A DNA stretch of 64,000 nt from Janthinobacterium sp. PC23-8 (lineage in GTDB: Bacteria; Pseudomonadota; Gammaproteobacteria; Burkholderiales; Burkholderiaceae_D), in contig NZ_NJGY01000001.1 in the NCBI RefSeq assembly GCF_002250505.1, positions 1,484,489 to 1,548,488 of the forward strand. Direction: 5' to 3'. Numbering within the stretch: the stretch's first letter is position 1; each line of letters begins with the position of its first letter. The position numbers were made by a program, and so were the translations under genes. Shown here one piece after another: positions 18,562 to 27,824 of this stretch. Below the pieces are notes generated by a model that was not told where the DNA came from, did not search any database, and saw only the letters and a program-made list of their open reading frames with translations.

Positions 18562-19831
18562 TCAACAACGGCCTGATCGCCGCCATCGTGCGCGGCGTGG
18601 CGCCACGGTGTTGGCTGGCAAAGGCCAGCGCCTTGCCTCCCATCGCCGCCAGGCGAGCTCTATCCTGCAGCAAGCCGGCTGCCTGCGCCATCAGCGCCTC
18701 GGCGTCAAGCACCAGCGCGGCGCCACCGGCTTCAATCGCCTGCTCGGTCACCAGCGCAAAATTGAAGGTATGGGGGCCGATCAGCACCGGCTTGCCCAGC
18801 GCGCAGGCTTCAATCAGGTTCTGGCCGCCAAGGGGCAGCAGGCTGCCGCCGATAAAGGCGCAGTCGCAGGCGGCGTAGTAGGCAAACATCTCGCCCATCG
18901 AGTCGCCCAGCAGCACCCGCGTGCCGGGCCCCACCACGGCGTCCTGCGCCAGGCTGGATCGGCGCTGCGCGGCCAGGCCGCGCGCAGCAAGCAGTTGCGC
19001 CACCTCGTCGAAACGCTGCGGATGGCGCGGCACGATCAGCAGCAGGGTATTGTCTGGCAGGCTGGCGCGCACGAACGCGTCGAGGATCAGTGCTTCCTCG
19101 CCTTCGCGCGTGCTGGCGCACAGCAGCACCGGGCGCTGGCCCACCACACTTCGCAGCCAGGCGCCGGTGGCCAGCGCCGCTTCCGGCACCAGCACGTCGA
19201 ACTTGATGCTGCCGGTGACAACGACATCGCCAACACCGAGCTGGCGCACGCGCGCGGCGTCGTCGGGCGTCTGCGCCGCCACCAGCGTAATGGCGCGTGC
19301 GGCCTCAAGAATCAGCTTGCCCAGCCGCCGCGCCTTGGCCAGCGAACGCTGCGACAGGCGCGCATTGGCCAGCACCACCGGCACCCGGTGGCGCCGGCAC
19401 TGATGAATCAGATTGGGCCACACTTCGGTTTCCATCAAAATGCAGATGCGCGGCGCAAAGTGGCGGATAAAGCGCGCCGGCATGGCGCCCGTGTCGTATG
19501 GCAGATAGCTTTGCACCAGGCGCGCGCCGTGCCTGGCGAACAGCGCCTTGCCGGTAGCGCGGCCGGTGGGGGTCATGTGGGTCAGGACAATGCGGCAGTC
19601 GGGCCATTCGGCCAGCAGCGCGTCGACCAGCGGTTCGGCCGCGCGCGTTTCGCCGACCGAGACGGCGTGCAGCCAGATGGTGAGCGGGCTTGACGCCGGC
19701 CGGCGGCCATACAGGCCCAGGCGCTCGCCCCAGTGCTGGCGGTAGCCCGGCTCCTGGCGCCCGCGCAGCCACAGGCGCGCCAGCACCAGCGGCAGTGCCA
19801 GCCACCAGGCCAGGGTGTAGAGAAATCGCAT
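18554..19831 (-). CDS. waaA: 3-deoxy-D-manno-octulosonic acid transferase
   Basis: A 425-residue inner-membrane-anchored transferase that adds Kdo to lipid A. An N-terminal hydrophobic anchor covers residues 3-22. The N-terminal GT30 domain has WLHAVSVGETRAA, HMTPTGR and ILMETEVWPNL. The C-terminal GT-B half has GSIKFD and GGSLLPLGGQNLIEA. It is the last gene of the minus-strand manB-waaC-waaA block, 15 bp after waaC. Its end overlaps the DUF45 gene by 8 bp in convergent orientation. Confidence 0.95.
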   Translation of the reverse strand: MRFLYTLAWWLALPLVLARLWLRGRQEPGYRQHWGERLGLYGRRPASSPLTIWLHAVSVGETRAAEPLVDALLAEWPDCRIVLTHMTPTGRATGKALFARHGARLVQSYLPYDTGAMPARFIRHFAPRICILMETEVWPNLIHQCRRHRVPVVLANARLSQRSLAKARRLGKLILEAARAITLVAAQTPDDAARVRQLGVGDVVVTGSIKFDVLVPEAALATGAWLRSVVGQRPVLLCASTREGEEALILDAFVRASLPDNTLLLIVPRHPQRFDEVAQLLAARGLAAQRRSSLAQDAVVGPGTRVLLGDSMGEMFAYYAACDCAFIGGSLLPLGGQNLIEACALGKPVLIGPHTFNFALVTEQAIEAGGAALVLDAEALMAQAAGLLQDRARLAAMGGKALAFASQHRGATPRTMAAIRPLLIN

Positions 19832-19846
19832 GATGTTCTTTTACGG

Positions 19847-20857
19847 TCAGTTGGCCAGCAGCAGCCTTGCCGCCGCCAGCACTTCGGGCACGCCGGGCGG
19901 CTTGCCCTGGTCGCCCAGGTTGATGATGCTGTCCGACCAGTTGCCTTCGGTTTTCCACAGCGGCGAATCGGCGTAGATTTCCACCGTGGGCCGCACGAAC
20001 GCGGCGGCGATATGCGTCAGGCCCGTATCGACGCCGACCACCAGCGCCGCATGGCGCGCCAGCAGGGTGGCGTCCGCCATCGACAGTTTCGGCAGCACGC
20101 GTGCATTCGGCAGACCGGCCGCCAGCACCTCTGCTTCCAGCTTTTCCTTGGGCGAACCCCAGGGCAGCAGGATGGTCATCGGCGCCAGGGCCTGGCCCAG
20201 GGCGATCCAGTTTTCCGGCGCCCATTTCTTGGCGTCGCGCGCGGTGCCATGGAAATACACGGCATACGGTGCCTCGCCCATCCAGTCGGGTCGCGCCGCG
20301 CCGGCAGGCAGTGCGGGCAGGCCGAAATCGGCCGGCGTATCGACCGCATAGCCGAGCGCCGCGGCGGCGACCAGGCGGCCGCGCGCCACCGCATGGGTGC
20401 GCGGATCGAGGGCGATGCTGTTGGTATGGAACAGGCGCGAAATGCCTTCGTAGCCCGAGCCTTCGCTGCCATTGGCCAGCCCCACCTTCTGGCCGCCCGG
20501 CGCCAGGCGCGCCGCGCCCATGATGATGCCGGTTTTCAGCAGGCCCTGCGTGTCGAACACATAGTCGTACTGCGTCTTGCGCAGGGTGCGGAAGAAGGCG
20601 GCGATTTCGGCGCGCGTCTCCTTCTTGCCCAGGCTCTTGCGCCAGCGCCGCAGCGCGAACGGGATGATGGCGCCAACCCGTGCATTGAGGCGCACCAGGC
20701 TGGTGTAACCCTCCTCCACCACCCAGTCGATGGTGGCGTCGGGATAATGGCGGGCGATATCGGCCACCATCGGCAGGTTGTGCAGCACGTCGCCCAGCGA
20801 GGAGACGCGCACCAGCAGTATTTTCAAGGGCGCTTTTGCGCCAGCATGGACAACCAT
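19847..20857 (-). CDS. waaC: Lipopolysaccharide heptosyltransferase I
   Basis: About 336 residues from the ATG at 20857, four bases after the upstream phosphomannomutase stop. The GT9 opening KILLVRVSSLGDVLHNLP and the C-terminal VGVDTGLTHIAAAF match WaaC. It adds the first heptose to Kdo2-lipid A at the cytoplasmic face of the inner membrane. The gene sits between the sugar-phosphate mutase and waaA, a coherent LPS-core operon. Confidence 0.93.
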   Translation of the reverse strand: MVVHAGAKAPLKILLVRVSSLGDVLHNLPMVADIARHYPDATIDWVVEEGYTSLVRLNARVGAIIPFALRRWRKSLGKKETRAEIAAFFRTLRKTQYDYVFDTQGLLKTGIIMGAARLAPGGQKVGLANGSEGSGYEGISRLFHTNSIALDPRTHAVARGRLVAAAALGYAVDTPADFGLPALPAGAARPDWMGEAPYAVYFHGTARDAKKWAPENWIALGQALAPMTILLPWGSPKEKLEAEVLAAGLPNARVLPKLSMADATLLARHAALVVGVDTGLTHIAAAFVRPTVEIYADSPLWKTEGNWSDSIINLGDQGKPPGVPEVLAAARLLLAN

Positions 20858-20861
20858 GAAC

Positions 20862-22244
20862 TCAGAACGGCAGGACGGCATCAGGCTTGGCCGCCAGGAT
20901 CACGTTCCTGAACTGGCCCTGGATACGCGCCAGCGCTTCAGGCGTTTCGGCTTCGAAGCGCATCACGATCACCGGCGTGGTGTTCGACGAACGCGCCAGG
21001 CCGAAGCCGTCAGCGTATTCGACGCGCAAGCCGTCGATGGTGATGATCTGCTCATTGCCGGGGAAAACGGCGTCGCGGCGCAGCATGTCCATCAGCGCGA
21101 CGTTTTCGCCTTCCGTCAGTTCCAGGTGCAGTTCGGGCGTGCTGTCCGATTGCGGCAGGCAGTTCAGCAGCGCCGAAGGGTCGGCTTCGCGGGTGAGGAT
21201 TTCCAGCAGGCGCGCGCCCGAATACAGGCCGTCGTCGAAACCGTACCAGCGGTCCTTGAAGAAGATATGGCCGCTCATTTCGCCGCCCAGCGGGGCACCC
21301 GTTTCGCGCAGCTTGGCTTTTACCAGCGAGTGGCCGGTCTTGTACATCAGCGGCACGCCGCCGTGCTTGGTGATCCAGGGCGCCAGGTGGCGCGTGCATT
21401 TCACGTCATACAGGATCTGCTCGCCCGGATGGCGCGTCAGCACGTCGGCGGCAAACAGCATCATCTGGCGATCCGGGTAGATGATCTGACCATCCTTGGT
21501 GACCACGCCCAGGCGGTCGCCGTCGCCATCAAAGGCGATGCCGATTTCGGCGTCGGTCTCGGCCAGGCAGCGGATCAGGTCCTGCAGGTTTTCAGGGTGG
21601 GCCGGGTCCGGGTGGTGATTCGGAAAATTGCCATCGACTTCGCAGAACAGTTCGATCACGTCGCAACCCATGCCGCGGAACAGGTCGCCGGCAAAGGCGC
21701 CGGCCACGCCGTTGCCGCAATCGACGGCGATCTTGATCGGGCGCGCCAGTTTCACGCCGCCCAGGATACGGTCGATATAGGCCGAGCGGATATCATGCGT
21801 AACATAACTGCCAGGCTTGTCGCTGGCGCTGCCGTCGTGCTCGACGATGCTCTGGTACAGCGACACGATCGCCTCGCCATGGATCGCTTCGCCGGCCAGC
21901 ACCATCTTGAAACCGTTGTAGTCGGGCGGGTTGTGGCTGCCGGTGACCATGATGCCCGACTTCGTGTCGAGCACATTGGTGCCGAAGTAAACCATCGGCG
22001 TGGCCACCACGCCAAGGTCGATCACGTCGACGCCGGCCGCTTGCAGGCCTTGCACCAGCGCCTGCGCCAGTTCAGGGCCCGACAGGCGGCCATCACGGCC
22101 GATCACCACACGCTGCTCGCCCTTGGCCAGGGCGGCCTGGCCGAACGCCTGTCCGATCTTCCTGGCCACGCTGGCATCGAGGGTTTTATCGATGATGCCG
22201 CGGATATCGTAAGCTTTGAAGATCGTTTTTGACAGTGGGAGCAT
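20862..22244 (-). CDS. Phosphomannomutase/phosphoglucomutase
   Basis: A 460-residue alpha-D-phosphohexomutase of the AlgC/ManB type. It interconverts hexose 1- and 6-phosphates for LPS and exopolysaccharide sugars. The phosphoserine is S103 in TGSHNPPDYNG. The metal loop FDGDGDRLG lies near residue 236 and the sugar-binding GGEMSGHIFF near 325. The length matches the family. It heads the manB-waaC-waaA run. Substrate preference (mannose or glucose) cannot be read from the sequence. Confidence 0.92.
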   Translation of the reverse strand: MLPLSKTIFKAYDIRGIIDKTLDASVARKIGQAFGQAALAKGEQRVVIGRDGRLSGPELAQALVQGLQAAGVDVIDLGVVATPMVYFGTNVLDTKSGIMVTGSHNPPDYNGFKMVLAGEAIHGEAIVSLYQSIVEHDGSASDKPGSYVTHDIRSAYIDRILGGVKLARPIKIAVDCGNGVAGAFAGDLFRGMGCDVIELFCEVDGNFPNHHPDPAHPENLQDLIRCLAETDAEIGIAFDGDGDRLGVVTKDGQIIYPDRQMMLFAADVLTRHPGEQILYDVKCTRHLAPWITKHGGVPLMYKTGHSLVKAKLRETGAPLGGEMSGHIFFKDRWYGFDDGLYSGARLLEILTREADPSALLNCLPQSDSTPELHLELTEGENVALMDMLRRDAVFPGNEQIITIDGLRVEYADGFGLARSSNTTPVIVMRFEAETPEALARIQGQFRNVILAAKPDAVLPF

Positions 22245-22317
22245 GGTCTGAATAAGAAGGACGGCAAACGTGGACGACGCGCCACGGCAGACTTGCTGCC
22301 GCGCCGAATATACCGGA

Positions 22318-22626
22318 TTATACCCGCAGCAGATCGATCGACTTGCCTGATTCTACCCAATGCCTGACCCACAGCGGCTGGCGGCCGCGGCCGGTCCACT
22401 GCTCGCTGGCGTTATCGGGATTGCGGTACTGCACCGCCACCTTGCTCACGCGCGGGTGCAGGCCCTCGAGTATCAGCTGCTTCAAGGGAATGCCGGCCTG
22501 TTGCGCAATCGCCATGATCTGTTCGCGCGCCTTGTTCAGATCATCGCGTTCACGATGACTGATTTCTTGCTGGACCTTGTCCGCCAAATTGCGTAATTCG
22601 GCCATGGTCAATATCGACAAATTCAT
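22318..22626 (-). CDS. H-NS family nucleoid protein
   Basis: 102 residues. The N-terminal coiled-coil oligomerisation part (about 1-45, rich in Glu, Arg and Leu) is followed by a linker and the C-terminal DNA-binding module with YRNP, W and the AT-hook-like GRGRQPLWVRHW (about 80-92). It resembles the short betaproteobacterial H-NS/MvaT-like silencers. It lies between wecA and the phosphomannomutase in an AT-rich patch, so it may regulate the surface-sugar genes locally. Global versus local role is unknown. Confidence 0.88.
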   Translation of the reverse strand: MNLSILTMAELRNLADKVQQEISHRERDDLNKAREQIMAIAQQAGIPLKQLILEGLHPRVSKVAVQYRNPDNASEQWTGRGRQPLWVRHWVESGKSIDLLRV

Positions 22627-22697
22627 GCTTTACTTTCTGGAAAATTAATAGAAATAACTAAAACCCATGGAATATACACCGGTTCAGGAAAAATATA

Positions 22698-23792
22698 TTA
22701 ATTCTTCTTGTGCACAATCATCCAGCGCGGGGCTTTGAAGCGAATAATACGCCAATATAACCAGATATAAGTGGCAATAAATATCAGGGAACAGCAAATC
22801 AACAGCCAGGTATGGCGCCAGAAAAGCGAGGCCGGAATCACCGCCATCAGGGAAAACAGCCACAGATAAGGCGAAGTAAGGGAATTGCGGCGCATCAGCG
22901 CGCGCGCTTCCTTGCGGCCCACCGTCCATTGCACGATGCGGCGGAAAATCAGGCTATGCAAATGTATGCCGTCAGGCATGACCGGTGACTTGCCTTGAAT
23001 AAAGGCGCGCCGGTAGGCGGAGAACAGCGTTTCAAATGCCGGATAAATCAGCAACAATACGGCATACCAGGTCGACACTTGCGGATTGCGCATCACCAGC
23101 AGCAAGGTCAGTTCGCCCAGCATGAAACCGATGAAATAGGCGCCGCCATCGCCGAGGAAAATCAGGCCGACCGGATAGTTCCAGATCAGGAAACCGCTGA
23201 TCGCGCCCGCCACCAGCAGGGCGACGACGAGAATGAACGCGTCATTGACCTGCAAGGCAACATAGGCCAGCGACAACAGCATGCAGATCGACACCACGCT
23301 GGCCAGGCCATTGAAGCCGTCGATGATATTGATGGCGTTGGCGATGCCGGCCACGGCCAGCACCGTGATCGGCAGGCTGAGCCAGACAAACGGAATCGCC
23401 CAGCTGGAAAACAGCCAGTCGATGCGGTCGATGCGCGCATCGATCAGGAAGTACGCCAGCAAGGCGCCCGCCATCGTCAGCAGCAGGCGCCCCATGGGAC
23501 TGACCTTGCCCGTGAAATCCTCGACGATGCCGCCGGCAAAGGCCATGGCGGAACACAGCAGCAAGCAGATCATCCAGTAGGCCATTGCCGGCAGGCGCCA
23601 GATCGACACCACCGCACCGAGCACGACGGCCAGGAAAATGGACAGGCCGCCGATGCGCGCCACCAGATGCGAATGCACTTTTTGTACGCCGTGAAAATCT
23701 GAATCGAGCGCGGATTTATGCAAATGCACCTGTTTTATGATCAACAGTGTCAACACGGCAGAAACAGCAAAGCTCACGATGAAAGAAAACAT
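22698..23792 (-). CDS. Undecaprenyl-phosphate sugar-1-phosphate transferase (WecA/MraY family)
   Basis: A 364-residue polytopic membrane protein with about ten helices. Family motifs are AGGIVEDFTGK (aspartate-rich motif with E-D in place of D-D), NAINIIDGFNGLA and FLGDGGAYFIGF, plus the cytoplasmic HLHSLIFRR histidine loop. It transfers a sugar phosphate (often GlcNAc or a 6-deoxy-HexNAc) to undecaprenyl phosphate to start O-antigen or exopolysaccharide. It is lower in GC than its neighbours, and the flanking gaps are AT-rich, which may suggest transfer. Confidence 0.9.
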   Translation of the reverse strand: MFSFIVSFAVSAVLTLLIIKQVHLHKSALDSDFHGVQKVHSHLVARIGGLSIFLAVVLGAVVSIWRLPAMAYWMICLLLCSAMAFAGGIVEDFTGKVSPMGRLLLTMAGALLAYFLIDARIDRIDWLFSSWAIPFVWLSLPITVLAVAGIANAINIIDGFNGLASVVSICMLLSLAYVALQVNDAFILVVALLVAGAISGFLIWNYPVGLIFLGDGGAYFIGFMLGELTLLLVMRNPQVSTWYAVLLLIYPAFETLFSAYRRAFIQGKSPVMPDGIHLHSLIFRRIVQWTVGRKEARALMRRNSLTSPYLWLFSLMAVIPASLFWRHTWLLICCSLIFIATYIWLYWRIIRFKAPRWMIVHKKN

Positions 23793-24217
23793 TTTTTATC
23801 AATAAAAAGATCGGGTTTGCCGGCTCTCGTCACGTTCGAAAAATGCGCCGTGAATTGCCTTTTCCGGCAGATTTTTATCCGCACAAAAAAACGGTATCGA
23901 CAGCACGCATTTATTTTTATTCCAAGACCATGCGGCAGGCACGAATATTACAAATTAATCAATATCATGGACGTGCGATACCACCCATGAGCATGGCGCG
24001 AAGCATGGTAACAACGCGCGCCCATGATTGCTAACACTATTTACCATTTGATACACGGCTGCTAGCTTTTTTGACAAGCAAATCTGTTGCGATCTGCCGA
24101 TTGTTTGAGATATCGCATGGATTGAAGCTCGCAAATAACTTCTGGCATGTTGTCACGCACGTCATTATCGTCTGGTACGATCCTGCAGACAATAGCCATC
24201 ACCCACTACCGCGACTC
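23793..24217. other. AT-rich intergenic region
   Basis: 425 bp with no convincing gene, between the divergent wecA and apaH genes. It is clearly more AT-rich than the rest of the window. It must hold promoters for both genes, but I found no well-spaced sigma70 pair. A lone TTGACA is at 24071-24076. The region is a plausible H-NS target. Confidence 0.5.
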
Positions 24218-25057
24218 ATGAAAACTTACTTTATCGGCGACCTGCAAGGCTGCCATGCGCAGACACTGGAGCTGCTCGCGCGTATAGCCGACACGGCAAC
24301 GCAGCCTTACCGCCTGCTGTTTGCCGGCGACCTGATCAATCGTGGCCCCGATTCGCTGGCCACCTTGCGCCTGGTGTTCAAATTGGCGCAACAGGGCCTG
24401 GCCGACAGCGTACTGGGCAATCACGACCTGCACTTGCTGGCCGTCGTCAACGGCATCCGCCCCGAACACGCTTCCGACACACTGGGCGATATCGTGGCTG
24501 CGCCCGACCGCGACGAGCTGGTGGACTGGCTGCGCCGCCGCCCGCTGGCGCTGCGCCGCGACGGCCATCTGCTGGTGCACGCAGGCGTGCTGCCGCAATG
24601 GAGCGTGGAACAGGCTCTGCTGCTGGCCGATGAAGTGTCGGCCATGCTGGCCAGCGATGGCTGGGTGGCTTTTTTGCGCACCATGTACGGCAACGAGCCC
24701 GCTGCCTGGGACGACGAACTGCGCGGCGCCGACCGCCTGCGCTGCATCATCAACGCCATGACACGGCTGCGTTTTTGCACTGCCGAGGGTCGGATGGACT
24801 TCAAGATGAAGGAAAGCGGCAGCGCACCAGAGGGCTCCAGCCTGATGCCATGGTTCGAGGTGCCGGGCCGGCAAAGCGCTGGCGACACGGTGGTATTTGG
24901 CCACTGGTCTGCGCTGGGTCTGCTGTTGCGGCCGCGCCTGATCGGCCTCGACAGTGGCTGCGTCTGGGGCGGCAAACTGTCGGCCGTCTGCCTTGAGGAC
25001 CGCACGCTGATCCAGGTGAGCTGTCCCGAATTCCGGCAGGCGAGAGGCAAAACATAA
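24218..25057 (+). CDS. apaH: Diadenosine tetraphosphatase
   Basis: A 279-residue metallophosphoesterase that hydrolyses Ap4A symmetrically to two ADP. The ATG at 24218 gives the family opening [14 protein letters not shown]. The metal motifs [19 protein letters not shown] and the late HAGVLPQW and FGHWSALG are all present. The length is typical for ApaH. It stands alone on this strand, 80 bp before an AraC gene. Confidence 0.95.
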   Translation: MKTYFIGDLQGCHAQTLELLARIADTATQPYRLLFAGDLINRGPDSLATLRLVFKLAQQGLADSVLGNHDLHLLAVVNGIRPEHASDTLGDIVAAPDRDELVDWLRRRPLALRRDGHLLVHAGVLPQWSVEQALLLADEVSAMLASDGWVAFLRTMYGNEPAAWDDELRGADRLRCIINAMTRLRFCTAEGRMDFKMKESGSAPEGSSLMPWFEVPGRQSAGDTVVFGHWSALGLLLRPRLIGLDSGCVWGGKLSAVCLEDRTLIQVSCPEFRQARGKT

Positions 25058-25137
25058 GCTGCATATGCTTGCTCGGAATTGGTCGTTGGCACGCAACGGT
25101 GTGCGCCGTATGATCAGGCTTTGGCCTTTGCGACCCG

Positions 25138-26055
25138 ATGACTCCTGATACCGACCAGTTGGCGCGCTGGCTGCTGGGCAGCCTGCGACTGGACACGGCC
25201 GTGCTGCACGCGGGCCAGTATTGCGGCCGCTGGCGCGCCTCCACCGCCGGGCGGGAACTGGGCAGTTTTCACCTGGTGCTGGAAGGTCAATGCTATCTGC
25301 ACTTCGACGGCGCAGCGCCGATCCCGCTCGGTCCGCGCGATGGCGTGTTCCTGCTGCGCGACCTGCCGCATTTTCTCAGCCCGTACCCTGACCCGCTGCA
25401 CGCGGCCAGCGCGCAAGCCATGCGCCCATTGCATGCGCCCGCAAACAGTCCCTCCACCGCGTTGGCCTGCGGCTTTTTCCAGTTCCAGGGCGCGGCCTCG
25501 AAGCTGATCGTCGACTCGTTTCCACCGTACCTGCTGCTACGCGGTGGCGCGCCCGCGTTTGCCGCCGCCGCCGCGCTGTTCGACCTGATCCTGCAAGAGG
25601 CGGGCGGCGACCCGGAACAGCCGTCACCGCTGATGGCGCGCCTGGTCGAACTGCTGTTCTTTTACCTGATCCGCCATGTGGCGCAGGGCGAGCAAGTGGC
25701 CGGTGGCCTGCTGTCGCTGCTGCACCGGAGCGAATTTGCGCCGCTGCTCGAACGCATGCTGGACTCCCCCGCCGCCGACTGGTCGATCGAAAACATGGCC
25801 AAGGCCGCGTGCATGTCGCGCGCCAGCTTCTGCAAGCATTTTGCCAGCGCCAGCGGCCACTCGCCGGCGCAGTTCCTGCTCCTGCTGCGCATGAAGATCG
25901 CCGCGCGCCGCCTGCACGACGGCACTTCCGTCGAAAGGGTGGCCGAACTGGTCGGCTACCGCTCGCACGCCGAATTTACGCGCGCCTTCAAGCGCGCCAC
26001 CGGCGAACAGCCCGGCGCCTATCGCCGCCACCACCTGAGACATTCATCGAATTGA
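25138..26055 (+). CDS. AraC-family regulator with cupin domain
   Basis: A 305-residue regulator. Residues 5-190 form a cupin-type effector domain like that of AraC regulators linked to small-molecule catabolism (HLVLEGQCYL, FLLRDLPHFL). Residues 205-300 hold two helix-turn-helix units (SIENMAKAACMSRASFCKHF and VERVAELVGYRSHAEFTRAFKR). It lies 115 bp upstream of the AhpD/flavoprotein/ABC operon on the same strand and is the likely regulator of it. The effector is unknown. Confidence 0.87.
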   Translation: MTPDTDQLARWLLGSLRLDTAVLHAGQYCGRWRASTAGRELGSFHLVLEGQCYLHFDGAAPIPLGPRDGVFLLRDLPHFLSPYPDPLHAASAQAMRPLHAPANSPSTALACGFFQFQGAASKLIVDSFPPYLLLRGGAPAFAAAAALFDLILQEAGGDPEQPSPLMARLVELLFFYLIRHVAQGEQVAGGLLSLLHRSEFAPLLERMLDSPAADWSIENMAKAACMSRASFCKHFASASGHSPAQFLLLLRMKIAARRLHDGTSVERVAELVGYRSHAEFTRAFKRATGEQPGAYRRHHLRHSSN

Positions 26056-26170
26056 GAAGGATTTCAATATCACAGACGAATGAGCAGAAAATGGCGACGT
26101 TAGCGTCTGTCATGAGACAGAAGGGGCCGATATAATCAAGCGGTGATTAACCAACCCGGCAAGGCTCCAT

Positions 26171-26725
26171 ATGTCCCGACTGACGCTCCATACGCTAGAC
26201 ACCGCCCCGGCCGAGAGCCGCCCTTTCATTGAAAAGGCGATCGCCAACAATGGCTACCTGCCCAACCTGATCGGTGTACTGGCCAATGCGCCACTGGCGC
26301 TGGAAACCTATCTGACCGTATCAGGCATCAATGCCCGCGCCAGTTTGACTCTGATGGAACGCGAAGTGGTGCAGATCACGGCCGCGCGCATCCATGGCTG
26401 CGATTTCTGCATCGCCGGCCATAGCGCGATTTCCCTGAAAAAAGCCGGTGAAACCCCCGCTACCGTGCGCGCCCTGCAGCATGGCCAGAGCACGGGCGAT
26501 GCAAAGCTCGACGCCGTGGCCGCCTTTGCCAGCGCCGTCATCGCCACGCGCGGCGCCGTCGCCGACGATGCATACCAGGCCTTCCTGGCAGCCGGCTACA
26601 AGCAACAGCAGGCGCTGGAAGTGGTGCTCGGCATCAGCCTGGCCACCCTGTGCAACTTCTCCAACAGCCTGGCCGGCACGCCCGTCAATCCGCAATTGAC
26701 ACCATATCTGCCGGGCGCCGTCTGA
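26171..26725 (+). CDS. AhpD-like carboxymuconolactone decarboxylase-family protein
   Basis: A 184-residue protein of the CMD/AhpD fold. It has the AhpD signature E65-x11-C77-x2-C80-x3-H84 (CDFCIAGHS), so it is more likely a thiol peroxidase or disulfide reductase than a decarboxylase. AAGG lies six bases before the ATG. It heads a five-gene operon; one base separates its stop from the next ATG. In this context it may detoxify peroxide from the flavoprotein next to it; that role is inferred. Confidence 0.85.
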   Translation: MSRLTLHTLDTAPAESRPFIEKAIANNGYLPNLIGVLANAPLALETYLTVSGINARASLTLMEREVVQITAARIHGCDFCIAGHSAISLKKAGETPATVRALQHGQSTGDAKLDAVAAFASAVIATRGAVADDAYQAFLAAGYKQQQALEVVLGISLATLCNFSNSLAGTPVNPQLTPYLPGAV

Positions 26726-26726
26726 C

Positions 26727-27824
26727 ATGGCGCACCGCATGCCCAACCTCACGCCCTGGCTGCAGCTGCATGCCGACCAGCTCGACGAAGCGAACACACT
26801 GGCTGAAAGCGTGCTACCGGCGCTGGCTGCCGACCAGCTGCTGGCCATCGGCGTGCCGCAAGCACAAGGCGGTGCGGGCGGCGACGTGCGCGACGCCATC
26901 GAAGCGATCGCCAGCGTGGCCGAGCTGTCGCTGAGCGCCGCCTTTGTGTTCTGGGGCCAGCGCTGCTTTATCGAGTTCCTGCTGCAAAGCCCGAACCGCG
27001 CGCTGGCCGGCAAGCACCTGCCCGCCTTGCTGGCGGGCACCCAGGCCGGGGCCAGCGGCCTGTCGAATGCCATGAAATTCTTGTCCGGCATCGAACAGCT
27101 GCAAATCACGGCCGCGCGCAACGGCGATGGCCTGCTGGTCGACGGCGCGCTGGCCTGGGTAACGAACTTGCGCAAGGCAGGTTTTGTCGCGGCGGCCGCC
27201 GTCGCGCCGAATGACGGCGCGCCACCGCTGATCGTCGCCTTCGACAGCCGGCTGGACGGTGTGCAGCGCAACGCCGACCTGGACCTGATCGCCCTGCGCG
27301 GCAGCAATACGGCATCGCTCAAGCTGACGCAAGTGGCGATTGCGGCCGAAGATATCATCAGCGACAATGCGCCGGCCTGGCTGCCGCAGGTGCGCCCGGC
27401 TTTCCTGGGCATGCAGTGCGGCATGTCGATTGGCCTGGCGCGCGCCAGCCTGGCGCAGGCCATGTCGATTTCACAGGATTCGCGCAACGCGCTCGCGCCG
27501 CGCATCGAGGCGCTCAAGGCCACCCTGGACACCACCGTCGCCACCTTGCTGGCCGGCGTGCACGATGGCCGCTTCCAGAAGGAAGCGCCGGCCATGTTCC
27601 GCCTGCGCATACAACTGGCCGAGCTGGTGCAGCAAGCCATGATGCTCGAACTGCAGGCGATGGGCGGCCGCGCCTACCTGAGCGAGCATCAGCAAGGCTT
27701 TGCGCGCCGCTGGCGCGAATCGGCCTTTATTCCCATCGTCACACCGAGCCTGACGCAACTGCAATCGGCGCTGCGCCAGTTCGACAGCCAGCAGGCGGCC
27801 AAGGCGGCGGGAAATCCGGCATGA
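26727..27824 (+). CDS. Acyl-CoA dehydrogenase-like flavoprotein
   Basis: 365 residues with the acyl-CoA dehydrogenase fold: an N-terminal helical region, a middle beta domain (about 110-205) and a C-terminal helical bundle (ARASLAQAMSISQDSRNALAPRIEALKA; late GRAYLSEHQQGFARRWRESAF). Members near ABC transporters of the nitrate/sulfonate class are often FMNH2-dependent monooxygenases or SfnB/DszC-like sulfur-acquisition enzymes rather than true dehydrogenases. Its stop overlaps the ATPase start by 4 bp. The substrate is not known; an oxidative step on the imported compound is inferred. Confidence 0.8.
   Translation: MAHRMPNLTPWLQLHADQLDEANTLAESVLPALAADQLLAIGVPQAQGGAGGDVRDAIEAIASVAELSLSAAFVFWGQRCFIEFLLQSPNRALAGKHLPALLAGTQAGASGLSNAMKFLSGIEQLQITAARNGDGLLVDGALAWVTNLRKAGFVAAAAVAPNDGAPPLIVAFDSRLDGVQRNADLDLIALRGSNTASLKLTQVAIAAEDIISDNAPAWLPQVRPAFLGMQCGMSIGLARASLAQAMSISQDSRNALAPRIEALKATLDTTVATLLAGVHDGRFQKEAPAMFRLRIQLAELVQQAMMLELQAMGGRAYLSEHQQGFARRWRESAFIPIVTPSLTQLQSALRQFDSQQAAKAAGNPA

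Noticed and set aside
23718-23990. A 90-codon plus-strand frame over the wecA 5' end and the AT-rich gap
   Set aside because: Starts inside wecA on the opposite strand, has no ribosome site and no family pattern.
24071-24104. TTGACA upstream of apaH as a promoter
   Set aside because: No reasonable -10 box at 16-18 bp; the sequence at that spacing is CTGCCG.
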